Shown here one piece after another: positions 1-11,767 of a stretch of DNA of 64,000 nucleotides; position 1 is the stretch's first letter; each line of letters opens with the position of its first letter. Source of the stretch: Diplolepis rosae (taxonomy: Eukaryota > Arthropoda > Insecta > Hymenoptera > Diplolepididae); NCBI GenBank assembly GCA_030998225.1, contig JAPYXD010000161.1:558001-622000 (forward strand), given 5' to 3'. The notes under the pieces are model-generated. The model made no database searches, had not been told where the DNA came from, and was given only the letters and a program-made list of their open reading frames with translations. The translations under genes and the position numbers were made by a program.

Positions 1-92
1 AGCAAATTGCCGAGTTCGTTTTCCGTGTATGTATCTGCAAACTTGCGCCGATCGGTATCCAATGCTTTACGCGACTTATCACCATAGAGATA
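1..92 (-). CDS. Possible partial coding segment, unidentified
   Basis: Read on the minus strand, about 30 codons are open from position 92 to the window edge, preceded by a TAA at 93-95. The predicted peptide is charged and coding-like (it contains GDKSRKALDTDRRKFAD) and base composition is less AT-rich than the next 500 bases. I recognise no domain. It could be the end of an exon or of a transposon ORF that continues to the left. No splice acceptor can be fixed with certainty. A short open stretch of this length can arise by chance, so this is a weak call. Confidence 0.2.
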
Positions 93-95
93 TTA

Positions 96-880
96 TAGAT
101 AGAGGAGACATGCCATAGGCCAGTCTGTAAGTGGCGACGTCAGTCTGCACATTTTGATATTTTAGACATTCCTGTAGATAAGTAAAATAATAAGTTTATT
201 ACATTTATCATCAAGACTTTTCTTTTCATCTGGAAATATTCAAAATACACCTGATAAGCATAGATATTTTTATTATTATATTATTATATTTTTAGTATTT
301 TGAGTACATACCGTCAAATAAGTCAATACCATGTTGAATACTCGCAAAAATCTTTTTTATACGCTTTTTTACTATGTAGATACAATTATTCACATGGCAT
401 CACTGACAGACTGACTGCACGCATAATATAATGCGCATAACAGCGCATAGCAACAATTAGGATATGGAGGGAATCTCTCTTGCGCTCAATGCAGAGAGGT
501 CTCCGATGCTCGAGCCTCTTATTATAGGGAATCTCGAGTGTACTGCCTGGCGCGCAGACTTCGGATATTTTCTAAAGCATAGATATTCTTTTAAACCGAG
601 TTTTTTCACGTAGTTTTAGAATGTAATCCAATAGTACATTGTACAACAAGGGGGTAAAGTTGATCATTTAAGGCGAGTGCGATGTTTACATTTCGAGGCG
701 AAGGCGAGCACGCACAAGGCGAAGCAAACTCCTCAGAATAATTCCCTGTTCTATGGACACATCCGTGATATTCTAAGTTAACATATCCTTTCTAACAATT
801 AGTTTGAATTTCTGTGCCAACTTCGACGTGCATTTTTATTAAAGAAATAAGAGGACTTGCGTCTCTTATTATTATATGGA
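96..880. other. No gene seen; possible AGTACATTGTAC repeat near 633
   Basis: This stretch is AT-rich, with two GC-richer patches at about 405-560 and 650-740. The sequence from about 633 (AGTACATTGTACAACAAGGG and a following GGCGAAGGCGAGC patch) resembles the start of the AGTATATTAC short elements described elsewhere in the window, but its right end was not found. No open reading frame or RNA gene is convincing. Confidence 0.35.
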
Positions 881-884
881 CAGA

Positions 885-1740
885 TTTCCAATCGATAATT
901 GAAAGAATCACGACTGTCAACTATTCCAAGAATCCAAAAATTCTCGTCCAAGAAACTCGTCCTCTTTCATATTTTTGACGCCTGATCTTACATTTGTCGA
1001 TTTCTACAATAATTACTATGAGAAGGTCTTAGTTTTATGTGAAAAATGACTTGTGATTTTCATAAAATCTAGACGTTTTGAGAAAAAATGGTTTTTACGA
1101 CGTTGTCTGTCTGTCTATCTGTCGTCGTCTGTCGTCGTTGTCGTCTGTAAGCACGATAACTTTCGAAGGATTTATCAGATTGGATTCGGCTTTGGCACAC
1201 TTCTTGAGGGCACAAAAAGAAAGGACGAGTTCATTAAACAGCCATTTTTTTCAACAGTTCTGGTTTTATCTATAAAAAACGGTTTTCTAAAAATCAATAA
1301 TTCAATTTTTCCGCCGAAATATACGAGATACGGTAAAACTGTTGGCAAATAAAATTCATTAGTTCGAAAAGATCTATAAATTTGCTACTGACGGTTTTGT
1401 TTTAAGAGTTATATCATTTGTTTATTAATGATAAATGTTGTTAAAAATAAAATTTGGTTTCCAAAAAAACTATACGAAATATGATATAAATGTTTAAGAG
1501 AAAAATTTTTCATCCAAGAAGATATACAAATTTACTTCAGACCATTTTTTTATCGAATACGTAATTTTGGTTTAAATATAGTAAAAAATGTTACGAAGAA
1601 TGAAAAATTCTATTTCGCACCAAATCTATGCAAGATACGAAAAAAATGTTACGAAACAAAATTGTTCATTTTAAAAAGATATACTTTGCTCTTGGATTAT
1701 TTTTTCATAGGGGTTATATCTTTTGTTTATTAAGGGAGTA
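885..1740 (-). repeat. Dispersed repeat D, minus-strand copy
   Basis: Read in reverse this contains a TGAACTCGTCCTTTC segment followed by GCCCTCAAGAAGTGTGCCAA and a GACGACGACAG-rich patch. The same order of motifs is seen in plus orientation at about 43.2-43.4 kb and 44.2-44.34 kb. Degenerate repeats of a CGTATCTTGTATATTTTGG-like line lie beside it, as they do at 11.1, 42.5 and 43.0 kb. It appears to be an old non-coding part of a mobile element. Short open frames across the GTCGTC run are low-complexity artefacts. Confidence 0.5.
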
Positions 1741-2224
1741 TTCTACCGGAATCGGTACAAAATATCGATGTTTTTAAATCGTTGTGAAAAAAAAACTTTT
1801 CAATATTTTTATTCGCAATTTTTCGTAAGTTGTTCTACAGGATATGGACAATGAAATTTTTTTTACTTTCGAAAAAATCTTTAAAAATATAGTTTTTTCG
1901 ACGCCTTGAACTTGAGCCTGCCGAAAAAAGTTGCTCCCTTGCCGACACTATATCTTCCGTTCAAAGATTTTGAAAGACAAATTTAAACCCATTTTATAGC
2001 AATTACACTTCCCGCTATCGTCTGAACTAGAGAATAATAAAAATAAAAATTTACAAAATTTTTTTCCACTTTTAAAGAAATATGATGATTTTTTGCCCTG
2101 TTTTTGTTTGTATTTTGCATTAAAAACAATATTTAAACAAATGCTTTGGGCATAATCCTAGTTTCGGCCAAAACTATAGACTTAAACAGAATTTTTGTTT
2201 TATCCGAAATCAAAAACAAATTTA
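1741..2224. other. No feature seen
   Basis: AT-rich sequence with homopolymer runs. I see no gene, RNA or repeat boundary until the TA at 2223-2224 that flanks the next element. Confidence 0.4.
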
Positions 2225-2862
2225 CATGGAAAAAACAGTATAGCTGAGAAAACTATACAGAATTTGAGTTCAGCAATATACCTGTCGTGACTATACGATA
2301 TTGGTATTGTAGCTAAAATGAATGCGTGACGCACCGAAACGCGTATTTTGCCAGCGCACCAATATAATATCGTTCGTGCAACGATAGAAGTATAGCTGTC
2401 CGACGGGTCCGCCCTATACCGGTATATATAGTAGTGTCTCTGGTATAGGTGAGACAACTATACTGGTTTGCCGCGCTACCTATACCTTGCTTCGCATGCA
2501 CGCGACTCTAACCTCGAAGTGAAAAAGAAGTGTCATTTGTTCGAGGCGTTTGTCGATTTGTTAGAGGCATTTTTTCTTTGCTTGAAATATAATTTATGCG
2601 TATCGCGTATTCTTCTATTACACGTGAAAATCCACAAATGCTATGGACGAGTGGGTGAAGAGAAAATTAAGAGATTGGGAATTGTCATATCAACGAACTT
2701 GTATCCTTCGCGGAGCAATATGAGGTTTAGGAATACCAGTATAGCTGTCTCACCTATACTCATATAGTTCTGAGGACCATACCGTAGCATTGGTCTGATA
2801 GCAATATTTTCTGGTTCTGAGGACCAAAATATAGTTCTCTAAGCTATACTTTTTTTTCAGTG
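2225..2862 (-). mobile_element. MITE of the TATAGCT family, copy 1
   Basis: The left end reads CATGGAAAAAACAGTATAGC and the right end GCTATACTTTTTTTTCAGTG, an imperfect terminal inverted repeat flanked by TA on both sides (2223-2224 and 2863-2864). The interior is full of TATAGCTG/CAGCTATA words. The right 150 bases are the reverse complement of the left part of the element at 21659-22118, so the two copies lie in opposite orientation. There is no transposase; it is a non-autonomous DNA element. The open frames at 2200-2767 lie inside it and are not genes. Confidence 0.75.
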
Positions 2863-2865
2863 TAG

Positions 2866-4400
2866 TAATTTGTACATGAGAACACAGGTTCGACTTGAGT
2901 GAAACTCGGTTTTATAAAATTTTTGGGGTTCAGGAATCTTAACCTTACCTTAAAATTTAATAACAATTTGTACTTTTTGTGTGTCATATTTGTGTAATTA
3001 TTATTATAAAAATTGGAGGGAAGGGGGGGGGGGATATTTGTTAAAATGCTCCACTGCCAAAATTGAAAATCGTTTGCAAAGTTCTACGGCACAGTAGGTA
3101 TTCAAATATGTTTATTTATTAAAGAATTCTTTCCATATTTATATATATTTAGTAAGAGATAGATATGCTTTATTGACTTTTATTCAATTTCTCGAAGTTT
3201 CAAATCGATATATCATTCCGTATGGAAATACAACAGACGAAGAACATTTTCCATATTTAATTTCTTTAAAAAAAATGTTTTTCCTAATTTTTAATTAAAT
3301 GAGTCAGACAAATGTAGTTTATTGTTTTCTCTAGCATTCCTCAAAGTTCTAGGGTGATAGATTAATTACAAAAAAGTTATGTGGACGTAAAAAAATATTG
3401 ATAATTTGGTCATGTGAATCACGTAGGACATAGCCTTAATAAGTTATTATTAATTATTTATGAATTCAGAAAAGATTATGAAAGTTTAATGCCACGATAA
3501 ATTTGTTTACCAGATAAAGTGTTCAATAAAGATACTTTTTTTTCATTCTCAGTTTTAGAAATTTAAAACATTTAGTTTTTATTGTAAATAAGAAAAATTT
3601 GTGATTTGAAATGCGGTAATCAGAAGCAACTTACTCGTACTATTCCATTGATTTGAAAAATTAATTTAAGGATTTTTTTCAAAAACATAAAGTAACTTTT
3701 AAAATGGGATACTATATGTATTATTAAGCAATATGCATTTCCTTATTTTTTTGTGAAAACTTGAAACCTGCTGTCTTACATCATGGCGCAATAGTTTCTT
3801 GAAATAAAATTTTTTTCTCTCGTATACTTAAAGCTGACGTTGTAAAATGCGCCTAACTGGTTTTATCAGTTTTAAAACTAATTTTCTTTTGTGATACACT
3901 TTCAGTGGTTTTTACTTTATTTTTTTCACATAAATCTGCCATTTGGTAATAACTGGTCGTTTTACTCCAACAATAAAATCTAAAATTTTTAAATTGCCAC
4001 TTGAATTATAACATTTATTTTAAAATATTATTAATTTTATAATCTTATTTTCTTATTTACTATATTTTCAGCTTCTGTTGAAAGTGATTCTATATATAAG
4101 TAGAAAATATTATATTGTGATAGCGGCAATTATAACACCTAGCATGTAAGACCGATAAATGTCAGGAAACTAAAGGCGTATAATAAATACATAAATATCG
4201 CAGCTTACTTGGTGACTATCAGCTAGCATTAAATAAATTCGGTGACACTGTGCTTTTATTAAATATGCTGAGAAAATATTACTAAAGTTTATATTAATTT
4301 CTAAAAACAAGCTTCTGACGATGCATTCATGTCTGCTAAAGAAATTCATTGTTTCGGGTTGATTCAGATTTAAAACTATGTTCGGATACATTCGGGTTAT
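2866..4400. other. No gene seen; 11-base G run
   Basis: Very AT-rich sequence with an 11-base G run at 3023-3033. No coding, RNA or repeat structure is evident. Confidence 0.4.
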
Positions 4401-4403
4401 TCG

Positions 4404-4965
4404 TTATGTCGTTCGAGACGAGACAAAACGAGAAAGTCTCATTTCCGTCTCGATTATTTCTTGTTCTTTTATCGTTCTTTGACTCCTTCTTCTCGTTTTG
4501 TCTCGTCTCATTTTATCCTATCTCGTTCTAGCCTCGGTTTTTTAGGTGTTGCCTAATACATTTTTAGAAAGGAAATATTATAACAAATTACAGTTCTATA
4601 GCATACAGTTCTAGCCTATAGAGACTTATGTAAATTGGATTTCCTTTTTCATTCAAAACCAAAAACAAACTTAGTAACTTTAAGAAAATGTAGTAGTAGT
4701 TTTTTGATTTTTCAACAGAAATATTTTCATCTTAGTGTATTGTTTCAGAAAAAAAAGTCATAGCTGTTCGGTCTTTTGTTAAAATGTATCTCTACTTTTT
4801 GTCTTTGCGGGACTTGGAGAGTTTGATCAACATCTGGCAAGAAATTCTAGAAAAAACGGCACGAGAACGAGAATGGATAAAATGAGACGAGAAATACCGA
4901 GACAAGCAGGTATGTTTCATTCTCGTCTCGTCTGTCGGTATTTCTCGCTCAGCGACATCACTATC
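4404..4965. repeat. Foldback-like unit rich in GAGACGAG/CTCGTCTC
   Basis: The left part carries repeats of GAGACGAGA and CTCGTCTC (4408-4520). The right part (4850-4952) repeats them in both orientations and contains an inverted pair, CGAGAAATACCGAGA at about 4888-4902 and TCGGTATTTCTCG at 4935-4947. The outer ends share ATGTCG/CGACAT. This looks like a foldback element or a decayed palindromic repeat. Boundaries are approximate. Confidence 0.4.
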
Positions 4966-5016
4966 TCAGAGTGAGTCCCATTGATTTTGTAGAGATTTTC
5001 ATCGAGCACGATTATA

Positions 5017-6343
5017 CACTGAGAGAAAAAATAATGTCACCGCAACAAAATAGTTTTGTTAAACAGATTTTGTTGTCAATACTAAAATTTGGTTGGCATT
5101 ACAAAAAGAATGGTTAATGTTACCAAAAAATGTATTTGGTTCGAACAAATAATTTGATTGAATGCCTTGGTTAAACCGCCTAAATAATATGGTTGTGCCG
5201 ACAAAATGTATTACCACACATGTGTATTGTTTTGCTTATATCAGTATTTCGTTCGCGTCGCACGCAACCGGCACATCATCGGATCATCCTATCTTCCCTC
5301 TTCATAAAATATGTTATGAGAGTTAAACTAGGGCGTAAGGTGGCGCTAGTATTAATTATGTTCTGCTAGACCACATAATGCACAGAAAAAATACGAAAAA
5401 GTGGCAAATTAATCTCTAAACAAACCATGTTACAGAGTAAAAATTATTTTAAACTAGTAGTTAAACTGTTCTTATATTATTGTGTTATTTTCCATGTGTT
5501 ACGTGCTTTGACAGTGCAAAGTTACTACTAGCGACACCTGAACTCTAGTGACATATTTCAATTCCTCGATACACAGGTCTGGTCACGCGGCTCTTTTGTT
5601 TGATTCGATGTAGCAAACTTTACCGAGAAACCACATGTCTTCATTTTCGCCGTTCACCGAAATTTAATTTAATCGAATTCGCGACTTCATATTTATTGAT
5701 GTCTGACTTAAAAGTGCAGCAACTCTAGGAGGAATGGGGCTTACCAGGCCTGATAAATACCTTCAAAGGTAAATCTAACCCTAATAGTGCATTTAATAAA
5801 AAATATTCATTTATCATTTTTCACTTTTATTTTGGGATTAAAATCAATATGGCAGAGTCTTGCAAAGTGATTGTTAAAAATCTTACCAGAAAGTGTTCAG
5901 AAAATTTTAACAATGTAAATAATGATACATGTAGTTGACTTTTTTCTACTTTTATGATTTGTAGATTCGAATAACCTCAGAAATTCATATTTCTCTTTCC
6001 GTGCACAGAAATATGTTTTATCTGTGCAAAAAATATTGCTAATTTAACAAAATTATGAATTTCCTTCAACAAAACGATTTTGTTCTACTAAAAAAAAGTA
6101 TGCTCTCCTAAAAAAATAATTTTTTTCTTGGAACGAAATAATTTTGTTGAATCAACAATAAGTTTTGTCATACTAACAAAACACTTTTGTTATCACTACA
6201 AAATTATTTGGTTGAGTCAAACTAAAAATTCAACAAAAAAATTTGGTTGGTCCAACAAAACATTTTGTTAGCTGTATATCAAACAAATTATTTTGTTGCG
6301 ACAACCAAATTTTTGTTGGCACTACCAAACTGTTTTCTCAGTG
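5017..6343. mobile_element. 1.3-kb MITE with CACTGAGA termini and AACAAAA subrepeats
   Basis: The element starts CACTGAGAGAAAAAATAATG and ends CAAACTGTTTTCTCAGTG. It is flanked by TA at 5015-5016 and 6344-6345. About 200 bases at the left and 350 at the right are built from alternating AACAAAA/TTTTGTT and ACCAAAT/ATTTGGT words, so the subterminal regions can fold back repeatedly. The middle (about 5230-6000) is unique and has no long reading frame. It is a non-autonomous DNA element related by its ends to 14361-14557 and 14670-14797. It directly abuts the LOA-like fragment. Confidence 0.75.
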
Positions 6344-6351
6344 TAGACTTA

Positions 6352-7586
6352 TTTCCGGGTTGGCTCGTAATGATGCACATTGGAGCGGTAAAGCTAGGGC
6401 CAGTCTGACTCTGGGTTATGTCCCCAAGGCTTGGAGAGGGACAAGGGTAATATTTATACCTAAAGCAGGCAAGAACGGATGGACATCTCCGAAGGATTTC
6501 CGACCAATCAGCCTTACCTCCTTCGTACTAAAAACGGTGGAGAGACTCGTGGACAGATACATCCGCGATAAGATCCTGGCGGTAAAACCACTACACAGCG
6601 ATCAGCATGCCTACAGGGCCGGTCACTCGACCGAAACTGCCCTTAGCAAAGCGGTGAATCTGATTGAGGCCCAAATGAACCTTAAAGGATTTGCTATTGG
6701 AACATTCATGGATATTGAGGGTGCCTTTAACCACACATCCAGTGAAGTGATCAGGAGAGCTATGATAAGACAAGGAGTGCCCATAGCCGTTGTTGACTGG
6801 ACCTGCCATATGCTAGGAAACAGGAACATCACGATTACCAAAGGAAATACTACCCTCCAAGGGATCGTTGACTCAGGATGCCCGCAGGGAGGAGTACTAT
6901 CTCCCCTGCTGTGGAGTCTAGTGGTGGATGAACTACTGCATCTACTAACCGACCAAGGATGTCACCCCATTGGATATGCTGACGACATCCTAGTCATAGT
7001 ACGCGGAATGCATTTGGATGCACTTATGGGCGTAATGCAACAGTCACTAAAAGCTGTGGATACCTGGTGTAGAACAACAGGACTCTCGGTGAACCCAGGT
7101 AAGACTGACGTAGTCATTTTTACCAAGCGGTATAAATGGAGTACATCTAGAACACTGGAACTGAAAAAGCAGCGTCTAGAAATTTCTAAGAGCGCTAAAT
7201 ATCTAGGAGTTATCTTGGACAATAAGCTCACTTGGAAAGACCACTTCGATAACAAGTGCAATAAATTTATATCAACCCTCTGGCTCTGCAGAAGAGCTAT
7301 TGGCAATAATTGGGGCTTGAAACCCGACACACTGCTGTGGATCTTCACGGCGATTCTGCGACCCAGACTAACGTATGCGTCATTGGTCTGGTGGAGCAGA
7401 GTCAAGCAGAAGACAGCCATGGCCAGGTTGGAAAGACTTCGAGGGCTGATCCTTAGAGGCATCACTGGCGCCTCGAAGTCCTCACCCACAACAGCGTTGG
7501 GAGCACTAATGGGGCTAGAGCCTCTGCACCTAACCATCACAGCCGAGGCTAGCAAGGCGGCCCTGGAGAATTGGGGTAAACCCTAA
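6352..7586 (+). pseudogene. LOA-like reverse transcriptase domain (frameshifted)
   Basis: The RT domain has its key motifs in order: FRPISL, the first catalytic aspartate in FMDIEGAF, SGCPQGGVLSPLL, and YADD at about 6977. These correspond to RT motifs of non-LTR elements that copy their RNA at a nicked target. The frame is open upstream into the neighbouring MITE, whose terminal repeat happens to read in the same phase (an ATG at 6243 gives a 447-residue frame), but homology begins only around 6390 (ASLTLGYVPKAWRG). The frame stops with TAA at 7584-7586. The downstream RNase H is in another frame, so one small indel lies at about 7575-7590. Catalytic residues look intact. Confidence 0.85.
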
Positions 7587-7587
7587 C

Positions 7588-8595
7588 ACAGTGATTTCGA
7601 AAAAACTAAAAACCACTGTCAACATCGCAAAGAGACCGATCATGAAAATGGTAAGAGACAGGACGTCTCCACGGTACCTCTTTGACAAAAAGTACAAGGT
7701 AAGCTTGTCAACTATGGAAGATTGGAGGGTGGGTCGCGCACACCTCCCAGGGGACGGAGACAACTGGTTTACAGACGGCTCCAAAAACAGGGAGGGTGCT
7801 GGGGCTGGTGTCTATGGGAAGAACAGCGACACACGCCTCATGGTCCCGCTGGGACCCCACTCCACAGTTCTTCAAACCGAGATTGCGGCCATACTCCAAT
7901 GCGCACACGCAGCACAGAATCATGGTCGCAACAGGAACATCCGCATCTGCTCAGATAGTAGAGCGGCCATCACGACACTAGATAAGTCAGTGACTACCTC
8001 GACGCTGGCCTGGGAATGCTATGAAGCATTGAACAAACTAGCGGATGACAACCGAGTCACAGTCCTCTGGATTCCTGGACACAGGGGTATCAAGGGCAAC
8101 GAGACAGCGGATAGACTAGCCAAGCTAGCGACGAAAAAACAAAACCCATCTGGTCTAGAACCAGTAATAGGTATTTCGAACAGGTCGGCCACAGAAGACA
8201 TTAAAAAGTGGCTGGCCGAGAAACACCAGGAAGAGTGGCACAAGGCAACGACATGCAAACAAGCCAAAGCCCTCATGGGGGAATATCTAAACCCCAAACG
8301 AGCTGCAGATCTGCGCAGACTTAGTAGAACCGAGGTAAAGACCATAACAGAAGTGCTTATTGGTCACGGCAACCTCGCCTACCATAGACACAATATAGGG
8401 CTTGCTAAAAGTCCACTTTGTCGACTATGTGGGGAAGACAATGAAACTTCCACCCATATACTCTGCCACTGTCCAGCAATTGGGGACAAACGACAGTCTC
8501 TCGCGGGCTGCGTCTCCATAGACGTAGCCGTGATTCAGACCAAAAACGTGGCCCAGGTCCTTGCCCTTTGGCACGGGCTGTGGGGTCGCGCATGA
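7588..8595 (+). pseudogene. LOA-like RNase H domain and C-terminal zinc motif
   Basis: This frame continues the polyprotein after the frameshift. RNase H acidic residues are visible in FTDGSKN, TEIAAIL, CSDSRAA and GNETADRLAK, with the GHRG histidine just before the last, so the catalytic set is complete. RNase H removes the RNA template strand during element replication. Near the end PLCRLCGEDNETSTHILCHC gives a C-x2-C-x8-H-x4-C zinc motif typical of this group. The annotated start is only where the frame opens, not a real initiation codon. The TGA stop at 8593-8595 matches the natural end, followed by the 3' UTR. Confidence 0.85.
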
Positions 8596-8689
8596 GGTTT
8601 TTAGTTGGTGATGCAACGGGATTACCCAAGCATCAGGGGCCCTTCGGGGCCCCAGCCATATTTATAATAATAAAATAATAAAATAGTGT

Positions 8690-9568
8690 ACCTGATTATT
8701 ACTGTAATAAAATGAAACGCTGTTATCATATTATCTCTACTTTGCAACCCATTTAACTCTTTCGGAATGGTTGGTCTTAATATAGATTATGACTATTCTT
8801 TCCATGATTAAAAAAACTATTTTTTTGATTTCCTAATACTTTGTGTACATGGGTTTTCGATATTGCTCAATTCATACAACTTTAGAATTTTTATATTTGA
8901 TATAGTAAATCAAATCAATAGAAATTTATGCGATCAGATATAGTTTTTTGCTTTATTTTCACAAACCGAGATGCAATTTACATGAATGTCAGTTTAAAAA
9001 AATGTTGACACCTGCTCTGCTATGTGAAAATATAACAATAGATTTCTGAAGTTGGCGTGAAAACTTTAATTTTGCACACTTGACTCGGTTTTACTATTCG
9101 GTGGTGCATTTCTCAAACAGCGACAGCTTATTTCCGCGGGCAATGCTGCATTATTATGTTCGAAGTAGACTATTCTTCTTTTCCGACAAAACTTCAACCT
9201 CTAGAGTTTGTGGGGCGGTGTCCATTGTTTTGGTCTCCAATTTTCATCAACTTGGGATTCCCATCATTGTAAAGAGGTCGAGAAATGAATGCATAATTAT
9301 ATCTATATATGCATTTTGTATTATATATATTTTCGAAATTTATTACCATAATTTTTCCTGATATTTTTCTCGCATAAACATTAACTCAATTACTTTATAT
9401 TTCTATACTAAATGATCATTTCTAATGTGTATACAACTGTTATTAAGATAGTCATAACTCTGTTAAATAAAGAAAAAAATACCTGCGGCTCTCAGTTTGA
9501 TAGTGTGTGTGTGTGTTTGCTTGTTCATAAGATACCTACACGACTGACCCAATCTACTATTGATTATA
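8690..9568. other. No gene seen
   Basis: AT-rich sequence with a short GTGTGTGTGTGTG run near 9504. Open frames here lack any recognisable domain and match base-composition expectation. Confidence 0.35.
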
Positions 9569-9571
9569 CAA

Positions 9572-9871
9572 TAGTATATTACGTGCCTAGGCGCACAATG
9601 AGGGTTATTGCGTGACGAGCGACAATGCTCGCAGGAGATCGAAGCCGAGACGAAGCCGAGGCGCCATCAGTCCTGCGAGCATTGTCGCGAGTCTCGTAAT
9701 TTCCCGAATTGTGTGCTGTACGAAGAAGAAGAAGACTGTGCTCCGTTGCATGGCTATAGGCGCATGCGCAGTTCAATTTTTACATTTCATTCCTCTGTAG
9801 CGCAATATACTACATTGCGCTACTGTTAACTGTAGCGAAAAAACGAGTTTGCGCGCCGGTGGCACATAAAA
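9572..9871 (+). mobile_element. Short element C, copy 1
   Basis: It begins AGTATATTACGTGCCTAGGC and ends near GCGCGCCGGTGGCACATAAA. The GTGCCTAGGCGC of the left end and GCGCGCCGGTGGCAC of the right form an imperfect inverted repeat. Inside are two arms around GCTCGCAGGA / TCCTGCGAGC and a hairpin around GTAGCGCAAT / ATTGCGCTAC. Related copies lie at 56000-56520 and 62446-63035. This is the shortest of the three, lacking the internal segment that in the others carries a short minus-strand reading frame. Confidence 0.7.
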
Positions 9872-10680
9872 GTACATTTCTTTATTTGTGGGTGCATATT
9901 TCAGATCGATCAACAGTGTGGATATCCTTAAAAAAAATCGGCTCAAAGTAGGCCCAATAGAGTCCCAGGCCCAAACGGAAAAAAATAAAAGCACAAATTA
10001 CTATTCTGTATCGAAAAATGTATCTATGCAAAATATCTATAAAATCTATAAAATAATAAGGTTCAAAGTGGACTACAATTCTAAAAAGTGATTCCATCGA
10101 ATATAGAGTTTTTTGATTTCATCAATTTTCGTACCTAAAGTTTTTCACAAACTCAATTATTCCGAGTTATTTTAGGATACTCACTTTTTTAGATACTCCG
10201 TATAAACCGAAGTTAATGGAAATGAGGTTTTTATTTCCCGCAGTTAAAAAAATATACGTATATTGAACACATGTTTTCAGAAGTTAATAGAATAATTCGA
10301 TAAAAGTTAAAAATATGTGAGAATAATTGTAGATGCAAATTTATCATATAAATAAAACACATTTCCGATAATTGCAAAATAAAAAATCTAAAGTTGAGTA
10401 CAGAAAGGAAATATTGTTTTATTCCACACCAAATTCTTTATTTTATCATATTTAGATAATTAGACAAAAGAAATTGGTTGAATCAAACAAATATGAAATT
10501 GAGCTTTTTTTATCAATAAATGCATTTGCTGCTTTAGAAAACAATTTATGAAACAAAAATCTATTTAAAGCACATAGACAATTTAATTGTCATTATATAA
10601 TAACAAAACAAGTCGTTTGGTCCTACCACAGTTCAATTATTCAAAACAGATATATTGGAGATTGTGTTTGGGCTTGCAAT
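9872..10680. other. No gene seen
   Basis: AT-rich sequence without recognisable coding or structural features. Confidence 0.35.
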
Positions 10681-10684
10681 TAAA

Positions 10685-10805
10685 ACATAACAGCCCAAGC
10701 AGAAATTTTGCAGTGGCCCTGGCCAGGCACGAGCCAGAGAGCCTGATCGGGGGTGAAACACACAGCCCGACCGGGACCAGATCTGTCAGCCCGATTGCAT
10801 AAGAC
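10685..10805. repeat. GC-rich scrap related to the CCCGTGCAGAAATT family
   Basis: The start, AGCAGAAATTTTGCAGTGGC, resembles the inner edge of the CCCGTGCAGAAATT terminal repeats, and the following GGCC/GATCGGG-rich bases match the GC-rich subterminal style of that family. Similar scraps lie at about 14035-14330 and 18926-19150. It is a degraded end, not a complete copy. Confidence 0.35.
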
Positions 10806-10814
10806 AGTCATCAT

Positions 10815-11450
10815 AAAGACCGACGGCAGGTCTTATATTCTTGCATACATTCAAGTTTTTTCTTGTAATTTGATACTGAAACTCCAGTCAATTTTATAAT
10901 ATTGTAAATGTAAATCACATTTTCTGCAAGTTACTAAATTTATTTTTCGTTCAAAAGGAAATTCAATTTACTTAAAGCTCTATCAGCCTTAAGGAACACA
11001 TTCTCATCATGACACTCGCGCTTCGCGCTCGATTTTCTGTATAAATTTCTGTAACTTTCTAACAATTTACATGATTAAAATAATTTATTTTCTTCCAAAT
11101 ATCTCAATAAAGAAAAACGATCGTAGACTTTATTTAAGTAAACGATTTTGCATTCCAACGCGTATTTCGTATCTTAAATATTTTGGTTAAAAAATGGAAT
11201 TTTATATTTTTTTTCAAATAAGAATATAAAATATTCATCTAATCAAAAAATGTCCTGATGAGAATTTATAGACCTTATTTAGGCAAATAAATTCCTATCT
11301 GAACTTTCTTTTCTAATCTCATATATTTTGTTTGAAAAATGGAATTTTTAAATTTTAGTGATGTTTTTTTAAAACAGAAATGAAAAATATAATAATATAA
11401 AAATCTGGTTTGATAATTGAATTTTCCATTTTCAATATTTTTACTAGATC
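10815..11450 (+). repeat. Dispersed repeat D, plus-strand copy with intact joint
   Basis: This copy holds, in order, GGTCTTATATTCTTGCATAC, CAATTTTATAATATTGTAAATG, a CACTCGCGCTTCGCGCTCG patch and the CGTATCTTAAATATTTTGG line. The same order flanks the large element at 48634-50135, so this copy shows what the unbroken sequence looks like. A further partial copy starts at about 42180. It has no coding capacity. Confidence 0.6.
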
Positions 11451-11635
11451 TCCTAGCCGAAAGTACGGTCCTCCCGGTCGCATTTCACTTCAGAAAGAAC
11501 GACTTTTCTGGCCCTTTTTTGTTTTTTTCGGCTCAGTAGTTTAGATAAATTCATCGTTTAATTCGTTTGTTTAATTTAATTTAATGTGACTTCATGCAAT
11601 TGCACGAAAATGTAACTCTTAAAAAGAAATACAAT

Positions 11636-11761
11636 AGTATATTACATTACAAGGGGCGAAACAGAGCGATTGCATGAGTGTGAAGTTTGCTGCCCGAGTG
11701 AAACGAGGGCTGCAATCACACGAAATGCTTTCGCTGTGTTTTGTTTCGAGTAATGTATACT
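11636..11761 (+). mobile_element. Short palindromic element A, copy 1
   Basis: A 126-base unit with terminal inverted repeats AGTATATTACATTAC and GTAATGTATACT. The interior, GGGGCGAAACAGAGCGATTG through GCCCGAGTGAAACGAGGGC to the right end, folds into stems. Nearly identical copies sit at 44644-44769 and 57103-57230, and all three are followed by the same TTTTTCATAG bases. The near identity of the three copies suggests recent spread. Confidence 0.75.
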
Positions 11762-11767
11762 ATTTTT

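Larger units (their letters stand above)
6346..8685 (+). mobile_element. LOA/Lian-type non-LTR retrotransposon, 5'-truncated
   Basis: A GC-richer block encodes reverse transcriptase, then RNase H, then a cysteine-histidine zinc motif. It ends in a short 3' UTR with a GGGGCCCTTCGGGGCCCC palindrome (8637-8654) and a TAATAATAAAATAATAAAA tail. RT followed by RNase H with motif text such as GCPQGGVLSPLLWSLVVDEL is typical of LOA-clade elements. The 5' half, including ORF1 and the endonuclease, is absent, the usual result of incomplete target-primed reverse transcription. The single frameshift suggests a fairly recent insertion compared with its neighbours. Confidence 0.8.

Noticed and set aside
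1053..1352. 99-residue open frame with GTG start
   Set aside because: It crosses a GTCGTC-rich part of repeat D, has no domain, and the same sequence recurs elsewhere without an open frame.
6962..7555. 197-residue minus-strand frame
   Set aside because: Antisense of the LOA-like reverse transcriptase.
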